Program-made: the position numbers and the translations under genes
The notes under the pieces: model-generated
The model's input: only the letters and a program-made list of their open reading frames with translations
Told to the model about the DNA's origin: nothing
Databases searched by the model: none
From: Sclerodactyla briareus
Taxonomy: Eukaryota; Echinodermata; Holothuroidea; Dendrochirotida; Sclerodactylidae
Direction: 5' to 3'
DNA length: 64,000 bases
Assembly: GCA_026419785.1 (NCBI GenBank)
Contig: JAODTK010005643.1
Location: 62,001 to 126,000 of the forward strand
In this document: positions 1 through 11,400 of the stretch, piece by piece
Numbering within the stretch: position 1 is the first letter of the stretch
Layout of the letters: the number at the start of each line of letters is the position of its first letter

Positions 1-1559
1 GGGGTCATGTTCTTTTCCATATTCGAACTGTGAACATTTGCCTAGCACATGGATCATGTATTGCTCAGTGCCGGTGTAATGGCTGAGTAGTTTGTAGAGC
101 TCTTCGCAACATAAATTGGTTGCGTCTCCGATTAATATAAATATGACAAAACTGAACATCTATGATATTCAACTTTGGTGCAGTTTCTAGTGAATAAACT
201 AATTCAATCCATTTTGATAAGAAAACTTCAGCATTATATTTCTATATCACAGATATTACCTATATAATAGCAATATCTCCGCAATTCCGACAGCAAAATT
301 ATTGGAGGTTCAATTGTCTCATCAGTAATCGTACTGGTGCTGCCAATTTTTCTTCCTTCAGCATGGTCATCAGGTCTTTGAATAGAAATGAGAATATTTC
401 CACCAGTACCAGAAATCGGCTACATTTCACTTATATTTCAAGACTCCGCCCTGTCAGTCGTGTTAAGATAGAATTGCTATGCATATTTCCATAAATTCCC
501 TGATTAGTTTGGATTTTTTTAAATGGTATCTTGAAAAATTCTTACTGGCGATAAACTATGCGGTTCTTGTTTCCATGAAATGAATGCATCAGTTGTCATT
601 GAAAATATGAAATTGAAGGTCCGGACTCTCTCCTGGCATACTGTTTATAATTATCCGAATGTCAAAACAATTTCCAGTAAAAATTAGTTTGATAGTGAGA
701 GACACTGATTTGTTAATTATTGGACTAGACCCACCATTTCTTACCACCTGGATAAATTTAAGCAAAGAAATTAAAACGAGAAAATCAAATAGAATTGTAA
801 GGAATTGAAAGCTAAATAAAATAAATGAAATTATTTGGAAATAAATGAAACGCTGTTTATGTTAGTGTTGTCAAAGTATATTATATTATCGTTTTGTTAC
901 CTAGGTTTGCTGTAATTAACTCCTAAATTTGAAGTAAAATGAAAAATGGTTCTAAAATATTTTTTGAAATGGTATGGAAACGTTTCTGTAACATAATGGT
1001 ACCTCAACAAAAACACATTTCAAAAACATATAACAAACAGTTTCGAAAACGTTACGTGTTTGCTGGGGAAACAATAAACGTATAGGCCCGAACACTGTTC
1101 GACGAGTGTCGGCATGGGTATGCGCAAATTCGAAAAGCATCCTGCACAACCGTGCGTATATTCTTTGTTTTCTAATGAAGTTTGAATGTTGATTCTGCTC
1201 TAAGAAAATCTTGTGGAAAACAGATAGTAGAATTCCTGTTCGGAATGTTGATCTATTCAGCACAACAAATAAATAAATAAAATACCTGTGGTTCTCTCTA
1301 TATTGTCCAACTGTGACGTCACACATTTTTGCGCGAGGGTCACCTAGGAGCATAGTCTTTAAAGCGATTTGGGTATGCAACATATGGTTCCCATTCCCCA
1401 AGTAATACCTCAGCTATACCAAATCCTGCAGTTCCCGTTGTGTCTCCACCGCATGCTGGATTCCTCTTTCGGGTTGAGTAAAAAATATGACCCTGGATTT
1501 CAGGATTCCCCTAACGCAGGTTTTGTTCACTGCTGGGAATACAATGGGTTTTCATATCG
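1..1559. other. Unique AT-rich sequence, no recognised gene
   Basis: I find no recognisable gene or repeat here. The longest open frame is 149 codons on the minus strand (952-1401). It resembles no family I know, has no domain motif, and contains a run of ordinary AT-rich sequence. I would not call it a gene without transcript data. Confidence 0.5.
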
Positions 1560-1563
1560 AACT

Positions 1564-1810
1564 CTGACCAATCATCGTTGTTGACAAGGTGTATCCTTCA
1601 CCATGTTTAACAAGTTCCTATATTGTACACACTAAATATTCTGCCGTTGCAACCATGTTATTGCGCAGTCAACATCCAGCTTTTGTTAACTGAAGAATAG
1701 AATTGAACATACCTTCGACTGACTGTACTAGTGAGTACTGGGACGCATGTAGCTAGGCGTGACGATTTCGGGAAGCACTAAGTATATTATCAACCGAGCA
1801 GTGGTCTCAT
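1564..1810 (+). repeat. Tandem duplication, copy 1, left half
   Basis: The segment around the words 'accaatcatcgttgt', 'ttgcgcagtcaacat' and 'tatattatcaaccg' recurs in the same order at 3650-3880. This copy is split: its continuation lies at 3436-3620, and family-A element A1 sits between the halves. The two copies are clearly diverged, with many substitutions and small indels. Confidence 0.7.
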
Positions 1811-1861
1811 TTTTATATCGCCTGAATGAAATTCAGGAAGAGACTTAGTGGTCACTATGGC

Positions 1862-1863
<2 letters not shown>

Positions 1864-1897
<34 letters not shown>

Positions 1898-1902
1898 GTG
1901 TG
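1864..1902. repeat. (GT)n microsatellite of A1
   Basis: A GT dinucleotide run with one interruption lies directly after the 5' hairpin of A1. The same placement is seen in A3, A4, A5 and A6, so the microsatellite is part of the family-A design. Confidence 0.9.
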
Positions 1903-2471
1903 GTGTCACACTCTCTCGTTAGCAGGATTCTCACAAACCGTGAGGGGCCGATTATGACGAAATTTTGTGTGTAGCATCGGGGTTAGGTGTGAACACGATT
2001 CTGATTAGATTTGGGCAGCACAGTCATTAATTAAGTAGGTTGGTTAATAGCTTATCTATGTAATTATTGTAGAAGCTCGTTAACAAGATTACGCAAGAAC
2101 CGTATGTGTTACAGTGATGTAGTCTGACATGTAGAACCTGGATGACAGGTAGACGAACTTATTAGATTTTCAGCCTGAAATTGCTAATTTGCATAACTTA
2201 TGTGAATTATCCAAGTTTGTCGGATTTTCACGAAACTTGGTGGAGGCTACCCATGGTGCCCGAGAAATTTAAAAGTGAATCGGGGTCACTGGGGGTCATT
2301 AACTGTGCTAATTGCATATTTATGCAATTTTTGTGGATTGCACAAAACCTTGTAGAGTGATCCACCTTTGATCAAGATCATTTTGAAGGTGCAGCTGGGG
2401 TCAGTATAAGGTCATTGGTATTGCCTATTTGCATATATATTCCAATTTCAAACTTTTTTGGTAAAAATTTC

Positions 2472-2830
2472 GCCAAACTCAGTGGGTATGGTCCGTTAAC
2501 ATTTTCTGGATCTGTGTTTGATGTTCAGGAATTTGAATTCCATTATATAAAAGCTTCTGTTAGAATAAAGCACTGAGGAACGAGTAAAACATAGCTCCCG
2601 TGACATTTACTGTTGTTATAAGATCATTGTACGTGCCTAATTTGCATAATTTATTCCAATTTCCAACTTGATGAGAATTTCGCCAAACTCAGTGGGTATG
2701 GTCCGTTAACATTTTCTGGATCTGATGTGTTTGATGTTCAGGAATTTGAATTCCATTATATAAAAGCTTCTGTTAGAATAAAGCACTGAGGAACGAGTAA
2801 ACCATAGCTGCTTTGACAATTGTGCTGTTA
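2472..2830 (+). repeat. Two ~210-bp internal tandem units of A1
   Basis: The unit beginning 'cgccaaactcagtggg' at 2472 recurs at 2682, 210 bases later, with near identity through 'gcactgaggaacgag'. A4 at 36 kb has three diverged units and A3, A5 and A6 have about one, so the number of internal units varies between copies. Confidence 0.85.
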
Positions 2831-3435
2831 TAACTGCTCACAAGCAAACCCTCTCTTACCCAACCAATTTGATTAGGTTGATTAGGACTTCACACATACT
2901 GTTACATTTTTCCCCCTCTCTTCTTGACTGGAGACAGATGTGGAGGTTTTCCTAAGTTATATTTTGGGACATCCTTGACTGCTGCTGGGATTATTTTGTT
3001 TTTTGGTGTGTGTGGGAAGGCGGAGCTGTTTGTTGAAAATAAAAGGCAATGAATAATGGAGGAAATGATTTTGAAAGGCAAAGAAGCCCGGGCTGCTAAG
3101 GGGATTTAGAACGTTTCAAGTTCAATTTTGGGTCAAACAAGCCGGTGAGTTTGACGGAGCGATAAAGCGTTATTCAAATTTGGGTATTTATGGAAAGAAG
3201 AGTGTGGGGGGGGGGGCATGAAGAAGAAAAAAACAATGAATGGACTCGTGTAAATAAGAGTCAAACTTATGGACGTCAGTTATTTCAGGATTTTGTAGGA
3301 TATTTTTATGTGTTATATGTGAAAATATGTGATGTTCGTTTGACATGACGATGGTCTGCATATAGTGTATAGTGTAGTGAATAATAGAAACCACTGATCG
3401 CGCAACCAGGCGAGACACTTTTTGCGATCGCCTTG

Positions 3436-3620
3436 TTAATAGTACCGTTTATTTACTAATACTCTATTAGTGCTAATATAGGCAACAACAGCAGTAATAG
3501 TATCAGCAATTAGTATCAGTAGTATTGGTCCATAATTAAGACATTTGGGGAATATCTTATTAGTACACCCTAACTAAACCGTAGAATAGGCCGAGCCTCA
3601 GCAGCGACACGTAAAAACTG
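3436..3620 (+). repeat. Tandem duplication, copy 1, right half
   Basis: Words such as 'ttactaa', 'attagtgctaata', 'agtaatagtatcagca' and 'cagcagcgacacgt' match 3885-4065 in order. This resumes the copy interrupted by A1 and gives a natural comparison between filled and empty sites. Confidence 0.65.
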
Positions 3621-3649
3621 TTACACATTTAATTCGGAATTTATCATCG

Positions 3650-4065
3650 TTCAGTCGTTGTGACAAATCATCGTTGTTCAAGGTTCTATCTATTCAACAT
3701 GCTTACACAAGTTTCTGTTCAAACTAAAGATCTGCCGTATCAACCATGTTGCTGCGCAGTCAACATTTAGCTTTCATTAAGGAAGGAAGGAACATCGTGT
3801 AAATACTGTACTAACGTGCTGAGTAGTGTTTGGCGTGTGGTAACTTGGCGTGACGATTTGGTAGGTATATTATCAACCGGCTACCGACTAGTTACTAACG
3901 TCATATTAGTGCTATAGGTAAAAAACGGCAGTAATAGTATCAGCATTTAGACGGTATACGTAATAGTAGTCTCGGTCCATTAAGACCTGCGTGATATTTT
4001 CTTACTGAGTACACTCCGAGCCGAACAGTGGATAGGCCTTCTTCAGCAGCGACACGTTAAAGCTG
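3650..4065 (+). repeat. Tandem duplication, copy 2, uninterrupted
   Basis: This is the intact partner of 1564-1810 plus 3436-3620. It lacks the A1 insertion and so approximates the pre-insertion sequence. Confidence 0.65.
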
Positions 4066-4639
4066 TAAATTAAATGAAGTTTTATTTGTGTGTTGCCAGA
4101 CATTTTTATTTTTGTTTGTCATTTCGAAAATATGGATTTTTCACCAATCCGCCTTCCTACAAACGTAAGTTGTTCGACAACACACATTTCTAGCATTTCA
4201 ACTTCAAGATGAGTGGAAACAATGCGGCCCCTTGGTGACCATGCCTGCATTCATGAAATCTGTCCTAAAAAAAGGTTATATTGGAAATAAGAAGATGCAG
4301 CGAGTTAGTAACTTCAGGATATTCCATTATTGTATGCGATTCATGTTCTGCAGAAATTAAGGAAGTAACGATATGGAAATATGGGCGTTGTTTAAATTTA
4401 GCCATGAAGCAATTTACCACGTGACCCTGATAGAAAGCAAACCCGGAAAGAATGTGTATTATCACAGGAAGTTATTCACTGGTGAGGTCTCACCTGGTTT
4501 CGCTTTCATTGCGCATTTATCCAGTTGCCGAAGACAAGAGGAATCTATGCAGTCATATGCGCCGGGTGTGTATGTGAAGCTTCTTATGTGAACCTGCACT
4601 ATCTAAAGAACGCAAGCAACCATCACGTTCAAATTAAAC
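4066..4639. other. No recognised feature
   Basis: Ordinary unique sequence. Short open frames near 4265-4591 on both strands show no domain similarity that I can recognise. Confidence 0.4.
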
Positions 4640-5010
4640 TCTGTTGGTTACAGTTAGCCTATATGGAGGCAGACCCATCATGTTTTGGAGTCAGGTCTGA
4701 GGTTATCTAAGGTCAACAGAGGTCGAAGTCTAGAAAAGTGTGTAATCACGATAATTGTGCAACGGAGGGACGTGGGGAGCTATACTTGGCATGGAGGGTC
4801 GCTATGTAAAATAGATGTGCCCTATTGTTCGAGGGTCAGGTCCAATGTCACCAGATGTCAAAGTTTGAAAAGCCTGTGAACACAATAACTGTGCAACGGG
4901 ATGATGTGGAGAGTTTATACTCGGTACGAGCAGTTGCCATTTGGAGTTGATAATCCCTACTGGTTTGGAGTCAGGTCCAAGGTCACCTGAGGTAAATAGA
5001 GGTCTTAGTC
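4640..5010 (+). repeat. ~140-bp tandem units with GGTCA half-sites
   Basis: Three similar blocks centred near 4695, 4835 and 4975 each hold a run of GGTCA-like words followed by 'aaagt' or 'gaagtc' and then 'aacacaataactgtgcaac'-type sequence. The wording resembles family C at 45-49 kb, so this is probably a diverged C-like internal array without ends. Confidence 0.6.
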
Positions 5011-6226
5011 TGAAAAAACATGCGAGCATGAGATCTAAATCGGCGCCAACGTAACTCACATGTAGCGCGTATAAAACGTGTGTATTTTTTCTTCCGCGGA
5101 CACGAAGCAGTACATCAGAGCGGGCTCTAGACATTACGCGAGTCTGAGCTATTGAATGTGCAGCGCGGAGCACATAATATTACGATACAGTAATACCCAG
5201 TGGTTGGAACTTGGTTGGCCAAATTTTATCATTCAAAATAGATTGATAACTCCATGTGATACACATGTGAATGACATGGTTAGGAAGCTCCCACGTGTTT
5301 CTCTCCTGAAGAAAAGGAAATTCACAGTTGCTGGCTCCCTTGCAGTGATTTAATTAAGGTAAAGAGCATTGAGAAATATGTTCCGAGAACTTATGCAATA
5401 GGCAATTGCAACTGAATTTATACAGGCCAGTGAGGCCGCTGTCTCTGACGAAACTTTTCAGCAGGAATGCCTAGACAGATAATGAATATTGGTACAGGTG
5501 TATACGTGTACAACACGAACACATGAACGAGCAGAGGAGCTGGTATCAATTTCTGTGCCATTGTTTCGATGCTGCTGTGACATATGTCGCTATTTTGCGT
5601 GTGTGTGTGTTCTTTTAGTTTGAACCATTTTTTGTGCGGCTGAAGTGACTGAGGTGGGTGGGGGGTGAGGGGGGTCGTATGTTGCAGAGGGAGAGTTCTA
5701 TTCAGAGTGGCGGATATTTTGGATTTTGATGATTTCGGAGCCGCTAATCAAGACGAACTATTCGCCCAAAAATATCACTCACTCATTTCGTCGATTGTGG
5801 GGAGGGGGAGGGGGTAGTGACATTTTGCACTCGCCCTGTAAATGGGTGTTCAACATTTGATTGTTACAACATGTCTGTCGATCATTGCACACTATACATA
5901 ACAGAAACCCTGTGATCATGCAAATTTAGATGACGCAACCGCTGTCATACCTCTCCCTCCCCTGTACAGCAATAAATAGAGGAATACTATCAATCTCCTA
6001 TACTCGTTTGTTCATGCAATGCATGCGTCAGATTTATAAATTAAAATTAGTGAATATCAGCAGAACCCAATATATCACCATACGTGCAACATGATTATCA
6101 ATTTCTATGGCTGGTACAAATAAATACCCGTGTCCCTTCTGAATAGTTATGGCGCAATGATAGAATTAAAAGTAAGGCACACGTCCCCATGCTGTGTTTA
6201 AATAATGAGTGTTTTGATTTACTTAC
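5011..6226. other. No recognised gene; short GT and G-rich tracts
   Basis: A short (GT)n tract is near 5598 and G-rich stretches lie near 5653-5675 and 5799-5815. I see no coding similarity on either strand. Confidence 0.4.
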
Positions 6227-6284
6227 CATCCTTCATTGCCTCATCTCCCAGAAGTTCCTCCGGTGTCGAAATCGGATTTCCCTC
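6227..6284 (-). CDS. Speculative small coding exon, minus strand
   Basis: On the minus strand a 58-base segment is open in one frame and is bounded by a good acceptor (ends CCCTCCAG) and a consensus donor (GATG followed by GTAAGT at 6226-6221). The peptide includes the run TPEELLGDEAMKD, acidic and without a recognised domain. The upstream tract is only moderately pyrimidine rich. No neighbouring exon was found, and the gypsy element starts 400 bases away. Splice-like signals occur by chance at this density, so confidence is low. Confidence 0.18.
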
Positions 6285-6675
6285 CTGGAGGGTGTCACTA
6301 GGAAGTCTGATAGTTTATCCCTATCTAAACCATTGAAGCTAATGGAAAATGCCAATTGTCAGTGTGGTTCAAGTCCAGGGTTCACAGAACATTCAAATAC
6401 TTTTCCTGAACTATGGGGCCATTCCATGTCACCCAAAGGCTGTGGATCGACCTCAAAATGTTAGTGTTAAATTGATTGATTATGATGATATAAATATATC
6501 CTTAAAATATCAGCTCAGATAACTAGAGTTTCAGGAAGTGTGAGCAATTTTGTTTTCTCCATATTTGGAATTTCACAATATAGTATGCCGTAATTAAGCA
6601 CTGTGTGACTTCAATTCACACATAAATGAAATGGGAATTGAATTAAACGTGGCAAAATTTCGAAACGATAATATT

Positions 6676-6679
6676 ATAA
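6676..6679. repeat. Target-site duplication ATAA, left
   Basis: ATAA directly precedes the left LTR and recurs directly after the right LTR at 14431-14434. A 4-bp duplication is within the 4-6 bp usual for Ty3/gypsy integrases. Confidence 0.6.
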
Positions 6680-7573
6680 TGTGACAGGTTCGACCCGCAT
6701 CCTGAATGAGAAGTCTAAGACAGCGAGTTTTGTGTTCTGTATCTCTTATCCTGAAAGACATAAAATACGGAAAGCACCTTTAAACAATACGATCACGTGT
6801 ATGATCATTGCAGTCTCATATAGCAGAACAGCGGCAAACAGTGAAATAATTAATAATGATAATTGTGGAACAATAGGCAACAAAACAACAACCTAGCACA
6901 CTGTCAGCAATACATTGGGAAACTTGTCTGAATCCCAACAAAGGGGAGTAGCCCTTAAGCTGGAAACAGAACAGTTGCCATAGCAACAGTGCCTGTAACA
7001 GTGAATCGCAAGAGCACTAGCCCAAGCCACAACACATCCTAGGCATTCTATAAAATGCTCTTAAAAAACCCACCATCTCTTTTGTTGCACAACATGCTAA
7101 AAGATCACTTCCAAGCTGCTAAACTGAGTAAAATACTGAAAATATGCCACAAAACAATATGACTATGACAGCCTATACTCCAACGCTGCTGTCAACTCCA
7201 CGTCTGGCTGCACCACTTGAGCAGCAAGCAAATTATGATAGGATACAATCACACATAATATCTGTATGCGCCGTTGAACCTATACCTTCAGGTAAGGCGA
7301 GAATTCACCAGCTCAGTTATCCTAAAAATTTCAATGATTATTCCACATCTGAGCTGGAAACTAAGTCAGTTCAAATAAAATATAAACCAAAAACTTACCC
7401 AGCCTCTGTACAATTAAATCATTAAAATCAACTTGGAGGGTCGTCTACACCAAATCATCGATCGAAAGCAGTTACGAAACCATGACAACGTTCTTACCGG
7501 ATCGTACAATCATAGATCACCATGGACGGCCAAATGTGACATCTACGCAAAACAAACAGAGCCGTCTGTTACA
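6680..7573 (-). repeat. 3' LTR of the gypsy element
   Basis: The plus-strand text begins TGTGACAG and ends CTGTTACA, an almost perfect short terminal inverted repeat with TG and CA ends. It matches 13550-14430 nearly throughout, mostly differing by single-base indels, except for one divergent segment at 7048-7143. Confidence 0.92.
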
Positions 7574-7580
7574 TTCTCCT
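7574..7580 (-). other. Polypurine tract candidate
   Basis: On the minus strand AGGAGAA lies immediately before the TG of the 3' LTR, the position of the plus-strand primer in LTR elements. It is short, so the assignment rests mainly on position. Confidence 0.45.
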
Positions 7581-8152
7581 AGGCGGCACAAAGGTTAAAT
7601 CACTGAATTAGAGAAACTCTTACACAAATACTCATGAAACAATGACATCTAAAAGGGGGAGCTGTATGGAATAAGCCATCACTCAATGAAAGCATACTGA
7701 CATATACTCTCAAGTCCTGCTCAAAATCAAATCCCAAACACTAAGGCAGTGATGAAACCGACCCAAAATGTAAAAGGTTAGACAGGACTATCAGCAAAAT
7801 CACATCTCCGATCTTATGCACTTTGCATATAAACATGACATGGATGAACATATGTACACACTGGAAACCTAAAATGTTTGATACCCTAGTCTTAATGCAA
7901 TACAGCATAACACAATTGGTCTCATGGTCCAGTCTTGAGTCCTTCAGCTAGAAGTCCAGTAAGAAGCAATGTGTCTCACTAATATTTTGCAACACATGTG
8001 CGTTCAGGTCATGTGATTGTAGCAACAGTCGGCTCGGGCATGACTACTGATTTTGGGTAGTTGTGCGGATTGGAATGCTGTCCAGCTGTCAATCTTGAAC
8101 TGCACCTAAGAGGTTTGAACCTGGTAAGTCAGTAAAATCTAAATCACATAAG
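7581..8152 (-). other. Non-coding region between pol and 3' LTR
   Basis: About 570 bases of AT-rich sequence with no open frame of note. No envelope-like gene with membrane segments is visible here. Confidence 0.6.
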
Positions 8153-8600
8153 CTAGAGACTACCTGAAAGGTTGTCTGGGTCGTGTGCACCTGTGCATCC
8201 ACCAGGTCTGTACAAGGTCTCCCCTGCTTTGTCCGAAGTAGGTCCAGTGTTCATCCCATCCTGGATTGGCTGCTCCGGTGGCCAACTAATTCTGACCGTG
8301 TTTCTGCTTGTAATCCGGCTGATGTCTCAGAGGACTCCGTTCTGTTCGCTGTGGGCTGATTGGGCTCGTTGAATCGGTAGACCGCCGTGTCATCCTGTTC
8401 TGCACTCCCATCAGGTTCCCCATCAATGCTAGCCGTTCGAGGACGCCTGATTCTTCAGTCGCAGATGATCAACACTCCGGGGCTGCTGTTCAACAACAGA
8501 TGTCGGCGGTTTGAAGTGGACTTCGAGTTCATCGCTCCAATCGTCATCACTGTGATGTTCCCGGAAGGTGCCTGCAGACGGAGACTGGTCCACAGGCTCA
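8153..8600 (-). pseudogene. pol C-terminal tail
   Basis: Downstream of the integrase C-terminal domain the frame is rich in S, T, E, Q, P and R with no fold signature. This is common for the tail of gypsy-type integrases. One shift near 8255 separates two readable stretches, the last ending in LSGSL before the stop at 8155-8153. A chromodomain is not evident. Confidence 0.55.
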
Positions 8601-9719
8601 GGAGGAGTTACTTCATCCACAAGATCTTGGAGTTGAGCAGATCTCGCCGGTTGAGGACTCGGATGGGCCCATTACCTTTCAGTGGTTCAATCCGGTAGAC
8701 ATTGTCAGCAAGACGTCCAGTCACCTTGTGCGGGTGTCGTCCCAGCAATCTTGGATTTGTTCTGCCCTTGACATCTCTGTTTCGTCGGAAGACCCTGTCA
8801 ATACTGTCAATGCAGCATCACCAGTCTCCAAGTCTTGGCCCTTCCGTCGGAGCACCTCTTTCTCGGTATTCAAGGTCGCCAAGTTGAAGGCATCCTTCAT
8901 CTGTCTAGGTGGTTGGTCACCCAGGTATCGTCAGAGTTCAAACCAAGCACATGATCCACTGGCAGTGTTGGGTCACGGCCAAAGAAGAGGTAGTGTGGTG
9001 AGTAGCCCGTCGTTGAATGTGGAGTGGCATTGTAAGCGTACACCAACTCGGGAAGATACTGTGCCCTCTCTTCTTCTTGTCTGCCGTCAATGGTCGGAGT
9101 CTATCATGCATGGTACGGTTGAAACGTTCACATTGGGCATTCCCTTCTGGGTGGTAGGGAGTGGTTCGGCTCTTATGTATGCCATACATTTGACACAGTT
9201 GCCTGGATGATCTGGCCTTCGAAGTTCCGGCCCTGGTCGCTGTGTATCCGTTGTGGTACTCCAAACTTGATGAACCACTCTTTAACAAGGACTCTTGCAA
9301 CAGTCGAGGCCTTCTGATCCTTTGTTGGGACTGCCTGTGTAAACGTTGTGAAAATGTCTGTCATTACCAAGACATTTTCTAGTCCTCCAGCACTCCTCTC
9401 CAACATCGTGAAGTCAATAGCAAGGACCTCTAGGGGCCTCTTTGCTTGGAGTGTACCAGTAACCGTCTTGATCTTCTTCCAGCGGTTTGGCAAAGGTACA
9501 TCGCTGGCACTGCTGACAGTAGTATCTCACGTCTGCGGTCATGCAAGGCCAATAGCACCTCTGCCGGATCAGTTCCAGGGTTTTCTCGATGGCTTGATGT
9601 CCGGCGTCATCGTGGCATGCCTCCAAGATGGTCTTCTTCAGTTTTGTTGGGAGACATAATTGTCTAACCATCAGTCCATTTAGATTAATCACTCGGTAAG
9701 ACCCACCGTCAAACTTCAC
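8601..9719 (-). pseudogene. Integrase domain of pol, frameshifted
   Basis: Three parts are visible. The N-terminal zinc-binding HHCC motif lies in 9414-9719: histidines five residues apart (HDDAGH), then CQQC about 27 residues on. The catalytic core has D in LAIDFT (9413-9415), D in HSDQGRN (9236-9238) and E in NAQCERF (9127-9129). The last two are about 35 residues apart, the D,D-35-E pattern of retroelement integrases. The C-terminal part near 8620-8740 contains RLADNVYRIEPL and GPIRVLNRRDLL, matching the GPY/F-type module of Ty3/gypsy integrases. At least two frameshifts separate these parts, so the copy as written would not make an active enzyme. Confidence 0.88.
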
Positions 9720-9969
9720 GATTCGTTTCCAACTTTGAGTAGCGTTTGAATCTTTGATTCATGCTGAACTTCACGCCACTGCGGTTCATGCTGGAGGTTC
9801 CCGTAAATGACACCGTCTATCGCAATGGCCAAATGTACTCCTGCTGCATCTTCTTTAAGTCAGCCTTGTCAAGGATCGGCAAAGTAGAGGTGGCTTCTGG
9901 AGTTCCAGCAGGCCCTTTACATCTCATCTCCTGGATGTAAATTGGGTCGATGCACTGTCAACTAGGACT

Positions 9970-10869
9970 TCAGCTCCAGTGGGATACGGGGGACCGACAT
10001 CGGAATTTTCGCAGTCGAACACATTCCCCACAGACCTGCTCAAACCTGACAGTCGTTGGTTCTGCCCCATGCACGTCTTTGCGGCTTAGGGCATCAACAT
10101 TGACATTGGTTCGCCCTGGTCGATACACCACATTGAAGTCGAACTGTACAAGTTCAGAAGCCCACCTAGTCTCGACAGCACCCAACTTTGCAGTAGACTG
10201 GAGGTAGCTCAGGGGGTGTTATCGGTATAGACAACGAACTTGGCACTCATCAGAAATTCACGAAACTTCACAGAGATAGCCCAGTGTAGCCCAAGTAGTT
10301 CAAGCTTCATGCTGCTGTAGTTCCTCATGGTCTTTTCATCAGCTTTTAACCCTCGGCTGGCATACGCTATCACTACACGTCCAGAGTCCTGCTGCTGTGA
10401 TAGGACTGCACCAATTCCCTGTAGGCTGGAGTCCACTTCCAAGATGAATGGCTTGGTAAAGTCAGGGTAGCCTAAAACAGGTGCCTCGACCAGTTCTGCT
10501 TCAGGGTCTGGAAGGCATTGGTATGTCCTGCACCCCACTGGTCTGATAAAGATCTCTTACACCCTGGCCCATTACTCTTGCCCTTCTTCTTTCCACCAAC
10601 TAGCTTGTGTAGGGGAGCAGCAATTTGGGGCTTGAAAGCCTGGCACGAATTGCCACGATAATAACTGGCAAGGCCAAGGAATCCCCGGAGTTCTCTTTCA
10701 GTCTCAGGAGTCTTCCATTCTCTGTACAGCCTAGTCTTCTCCTGGGCTCGGTTGACACGCCCTCAGAGCTGATGACATGCCCCAAGTAATGGAGTTTCTC
10801 TGCAAAGAGGTGACACTTCTTCGGTTTCACCTTAGATCCATTCTCCCAGTTGCCAAGCCAAGGGACCAT
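9970..10869 (-). pseudogene. RT thumb/connection and RNase H domain of pol
   Basis: In 10209-10538 the frame contains FILEVDSS (D at 10431-10433), MKLELLGLHW (E at 10299-10301) and VVYTDNTP (D at 10221-10223), the acidic residues expected of an RNase H domain that removes the RNA template. In 9970-10185 the sequence RW...L.QFDF.V.YRPG.NVNVDALSR is the typical end of a gypsy RNase H and includes the last acidic residue. Upstream, 10600-10869 contains KCHLFAEKLHYLGHVISSEG, characteristic of the region just after the RT palm. Frameshifts separate all three pieces. Confidence 0.87.
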
Positions 10870-10879
10870 ACGAGAGCTT

Positions 10880-11400
10880 CAAGGGTCTCCACAAAGCTCT
10901 TGCCAAAAACCAAGATGTCATCCAGGTAGATAGGATTGACAGGAAGTTCTCATCTCCAAACACACTCATCCATTAACCTCATGAAGGTAGCGGGAGCATT
11001 GATAAGGCCAAGAGGGTATTCTGCAAAACTTATACAGACCACCGGTTCCAACTCTGAAAGCAGTCTTCTCGATGTCCGCTTCAGCAACAGGCACCTGATA
11101 TAGCCTTGTGCCAAGTCTAGCCTGCAGAAATACTTCGATCCGTTAAGTACATCCAATGCTTCTCCCATCGTGGTAATGGCATACGCGTCCCGGTGTGTCT
11201 TAGCATTCAATGACCTGTAATCCACACACATTCGTAGAATTCCATCACCCTTCCGTACTAAGACAACAGGTGAAGCATATGGGCTTGATGACGGTTGGAT
11301 GGTCCCTTGGTCTAACAGTTTCTGGATGTGGTAACGCACTTCTTTCCACTGATGCGGCGGAACACGTCTGTGGGGCAACCCGGATTGGAACGTCATCAGT
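10880..11400 (-). pseudogene. Reverse transcriptase palm/fingers of pol
   Basis: The frame 10950-11456 holds, in order, SSPYASPVVLVRK, LRMCVDYRSLN, FCRLDLAQGY with the first catalytic aspartate at 11115-11117, and YPLGLINAPATFMRLMDE. All are hallmark RT blocks of the Ty3/gypsy group. The YLDD catalytic box lies at 10917-10928 but in a different frame, so at least one indel falls between the APATF block and YLDD. A divergent stretch after LAQGY suggests two compensating indels. The domain would synthesise cDNA from the element RNA. Confidence 0.92.

Larger units (their letters stand above)
1811..3435 (+). mobile_element. Family A copy A1, HINE-like non-autonomous element
   Basis: The left end is a T run followed by TCGCCTG, within a hairpin whose arms are CCTGAAT and ATTCAGG, and then a (GT)n tract. 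The right end carries CAGGCGAGAC (3407-3416), the inverse complement of the family-A 5' motif GTCTCGCCTG, then the palindromic core GCGATCGC and CTTG (3432-3435). Between them lie two ~210-bp internal repeat units and a poly-G tract near 3205. There is no coding capacity and no target duplication. The element splits one copy of an older tandem duplication. The class assignment to Helentron-associated elements is an inference from architecture. Confidence 0.65.

Noticed and set aside
952-1401. 149-codon minus-strand open frame
   Set aside because: No recognisable domain, AT-rich composition and no supporting context; length is within chance for a 64-kb window read in six frames.
7581-8152. Envelope gene of an errantivirus-like element
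   Set aside because: Too little space, no open frame, no signal or membrane segment between pol and the 3' LTR.
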